Positions 4,781-5,325 of a stretch of DNA of 5,325 bases are shown here, one piece after another. The translations under genes and the position numbers were made by a program. The DNA is from Anaerolineae bacterium (GTDB lineage Bacteria; Chloroflexota; Anaerolineae; UBA1429). The stretch spans positions 1 through 5,325 of the forward strand of contig JAFGLK010000305.1 of NCBI GenBank assembly GCA_016928125.1, given 5' to 3'. The stretch's first letter is position 1, and each line of letters starts with the position of its first letter. The notes beneath the pieces were generated by a model. It was not told the DNA's origin. It ran no database searches and worked only from the letters and a program-made list of their open reading frames with translations.

Positions 4781-5325
4781 ATGCGTTCTACTCAGCGGGC
4801 AGCCATCGCGTGTCTACTGCTTGTGTCGTTGATCCTCAGCCTGACCGTGCACGTCACCGCCGACGGCCCGATCGAGCTGACGATCTATTCCTCGCCTACC
4901 TGTGAGGACTGCGCCCAAGCCAAGGAACAGGTGCTCGATCCGCTCAAAGAGATCTACGGCGAACTGGTGCACTACGACTATGTGGATCTCTCTACGTCCG
5001 AGGGGCTGGCGGAACTGGAGCGAATCGAGGAGCAGTTCGGGAGGCCCAACAGCCCCCTGCCAGTGATCGTGTACGGCGATCAGCTTATCGCGGACATGCC
5101 CCCGGAGGAACTCAAGGCTGCCCTGGAGGGCCTCATCCTGCGCGAACTGACCGGCTCTGGCGGGCCCGATGCCACCCCTGCCGCGAGAACGGCCCCCAGC
5201 CAGGCTGTGGGTCCTAACGAGACGACGGCGGTATCAGAGAAGGATGCTGCCATTCACCTGGCCTACGTTGAGCAGGCGGGCTGTCAGGAGTGCGCCCGCG
5301 CCCAGTTGGTGATCGATGCCCTCCA
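4781..5325 (+). CDS. Exported protein with tandem thioredoxin-like CxxC domains, C-terminus beyond window
   Basis: The frame is open through the window edge and 181 codons are visible. Residues 1-27 look like a signal peptide: Arg2/Arg6, a hydrophobic core (AAIACLLLVSLILSL), and a V-T-A cleavage site before Asp28. The first unit follows with LTIYSSPTCEDC (Cys41, Cys44) and LPVIVYGD (93-100), where Pro94 fits the cis-proline of the thioredoxin fold. After a Pro/Ala/Thr linker (about 125-155), a second unit begins, IHLAYVEQAGCQECARAQ (Cys168, Cys171), and is cut off. The active sites should face outside the cytoplasmic membrane, suggesting a thiol-disulfide exchange role. In some bacteria such paired domains precede a DsbD/CcdA-like membrane domain; whether that is so here cannot be seen. 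The ATG at 4781 has GAGG (4769-4772) 8 bases upstream. It has its own promoter after the aldolase terminator, so it is not in that operon. The fold is likely; the exact role is unknown. Confidence 0.75.
   Translation, partial: MRSTQRAAIACLLLVSLILSLTVHVTADGPIELTIYSSPTCEDCAQAKEQVLDPLKEIYGELVHYDYVDLSTSEGLAELERIEEQFGRPNSPLPVIVYGDQLIADMPPEELKAALEGLILRELTGSGGPDATPAARTAPSQAVGPNETTAVSEKDAAIHLAYVEQAGCQECARAQLVIDAL

Noticed and set aside
4675..4905. A 76-codon plus-strand frame across the promoter of the thioredoxin-like gene
   Set aside because: It spans the predicted promoter, is out of frame with the signal peptide gene, and has no domain signal.
1..5325. Mobile element, CRISPR array, phage or defence cassette
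   Set aside because: No spaced direct repeats, terminal inverted repeats, transposase, integrase or nuclease motifs were seen. Although a tRNA gene is present, no duplicated tRNA 3' end suggesting an integration site was found.

Overview
This is a GC-rich bacterial window with compact gene spacing. It has consensus-like sigma-70 promoters, strong AGGAGG-type ribosome binding sites, and a tRNA gene that encodes its own CCA. Three things fit a member of the Chloroflexota best: the ECF sigma/anti-sigma pair, whose anti-sigma carries a PRSFxLP-type stretch after its zinc motif; the secreted double-CxxC thioredoxin-like protein; and the overall base composition. That placement is an inference from gene style, because the window has no rRNA or other phylogenetic marker.

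Left part (1-1491). A divergent promoter region (172-375) separates two units. The 5' end of an enolase-superfamily (mandelate racemase/muconate lactonizing type) gene runs leftward off the window. Two consecutive flavin reductase-like genes run rightward and probably form one transcript. Both sides have recognisable -35/-10 elements and good Shine-Dalgarno sequences.

Middle part (1514-3255, minus strand). An ECF sigma factor gene is followed by a zinc-binding anti-sigma factor gene. The anti-sigma product has two predicted membrane segments around a long Ala/Pro/Glu-rich loop. It should hold the sigma factor at the membrane until an unknown envelope signal arrives. The 47-base gap between the two genes holds a strong, otherwise unused AGGAGG and a possible 11-residue micro-ORF.

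Right part (3337-5325, plus strand). A textbook promoter drives a tRNA-Leu(CAA) gene. A structured, palindrome-containing 197-base stretch follows, then a class II fructose-bisphosphate aldolase family gene that ends at a clear intrinsic terminator. A new promoter then starts a gene for an exported protein with at least two thioredoxin-like CxxC units, which is cut by the window edge.

I see no mobile element, CRISPR array, phage gene or recognisable defence system. The window reads as ordinary chromosomal housekeeping and regulatory DNA. The points most worth a second look are altered active-site loops in the aldolase, the architecture of the anti-sigma factor, the micro-ORF between sigma and anti-sigma, and the tRNA-to-aldolase leader.
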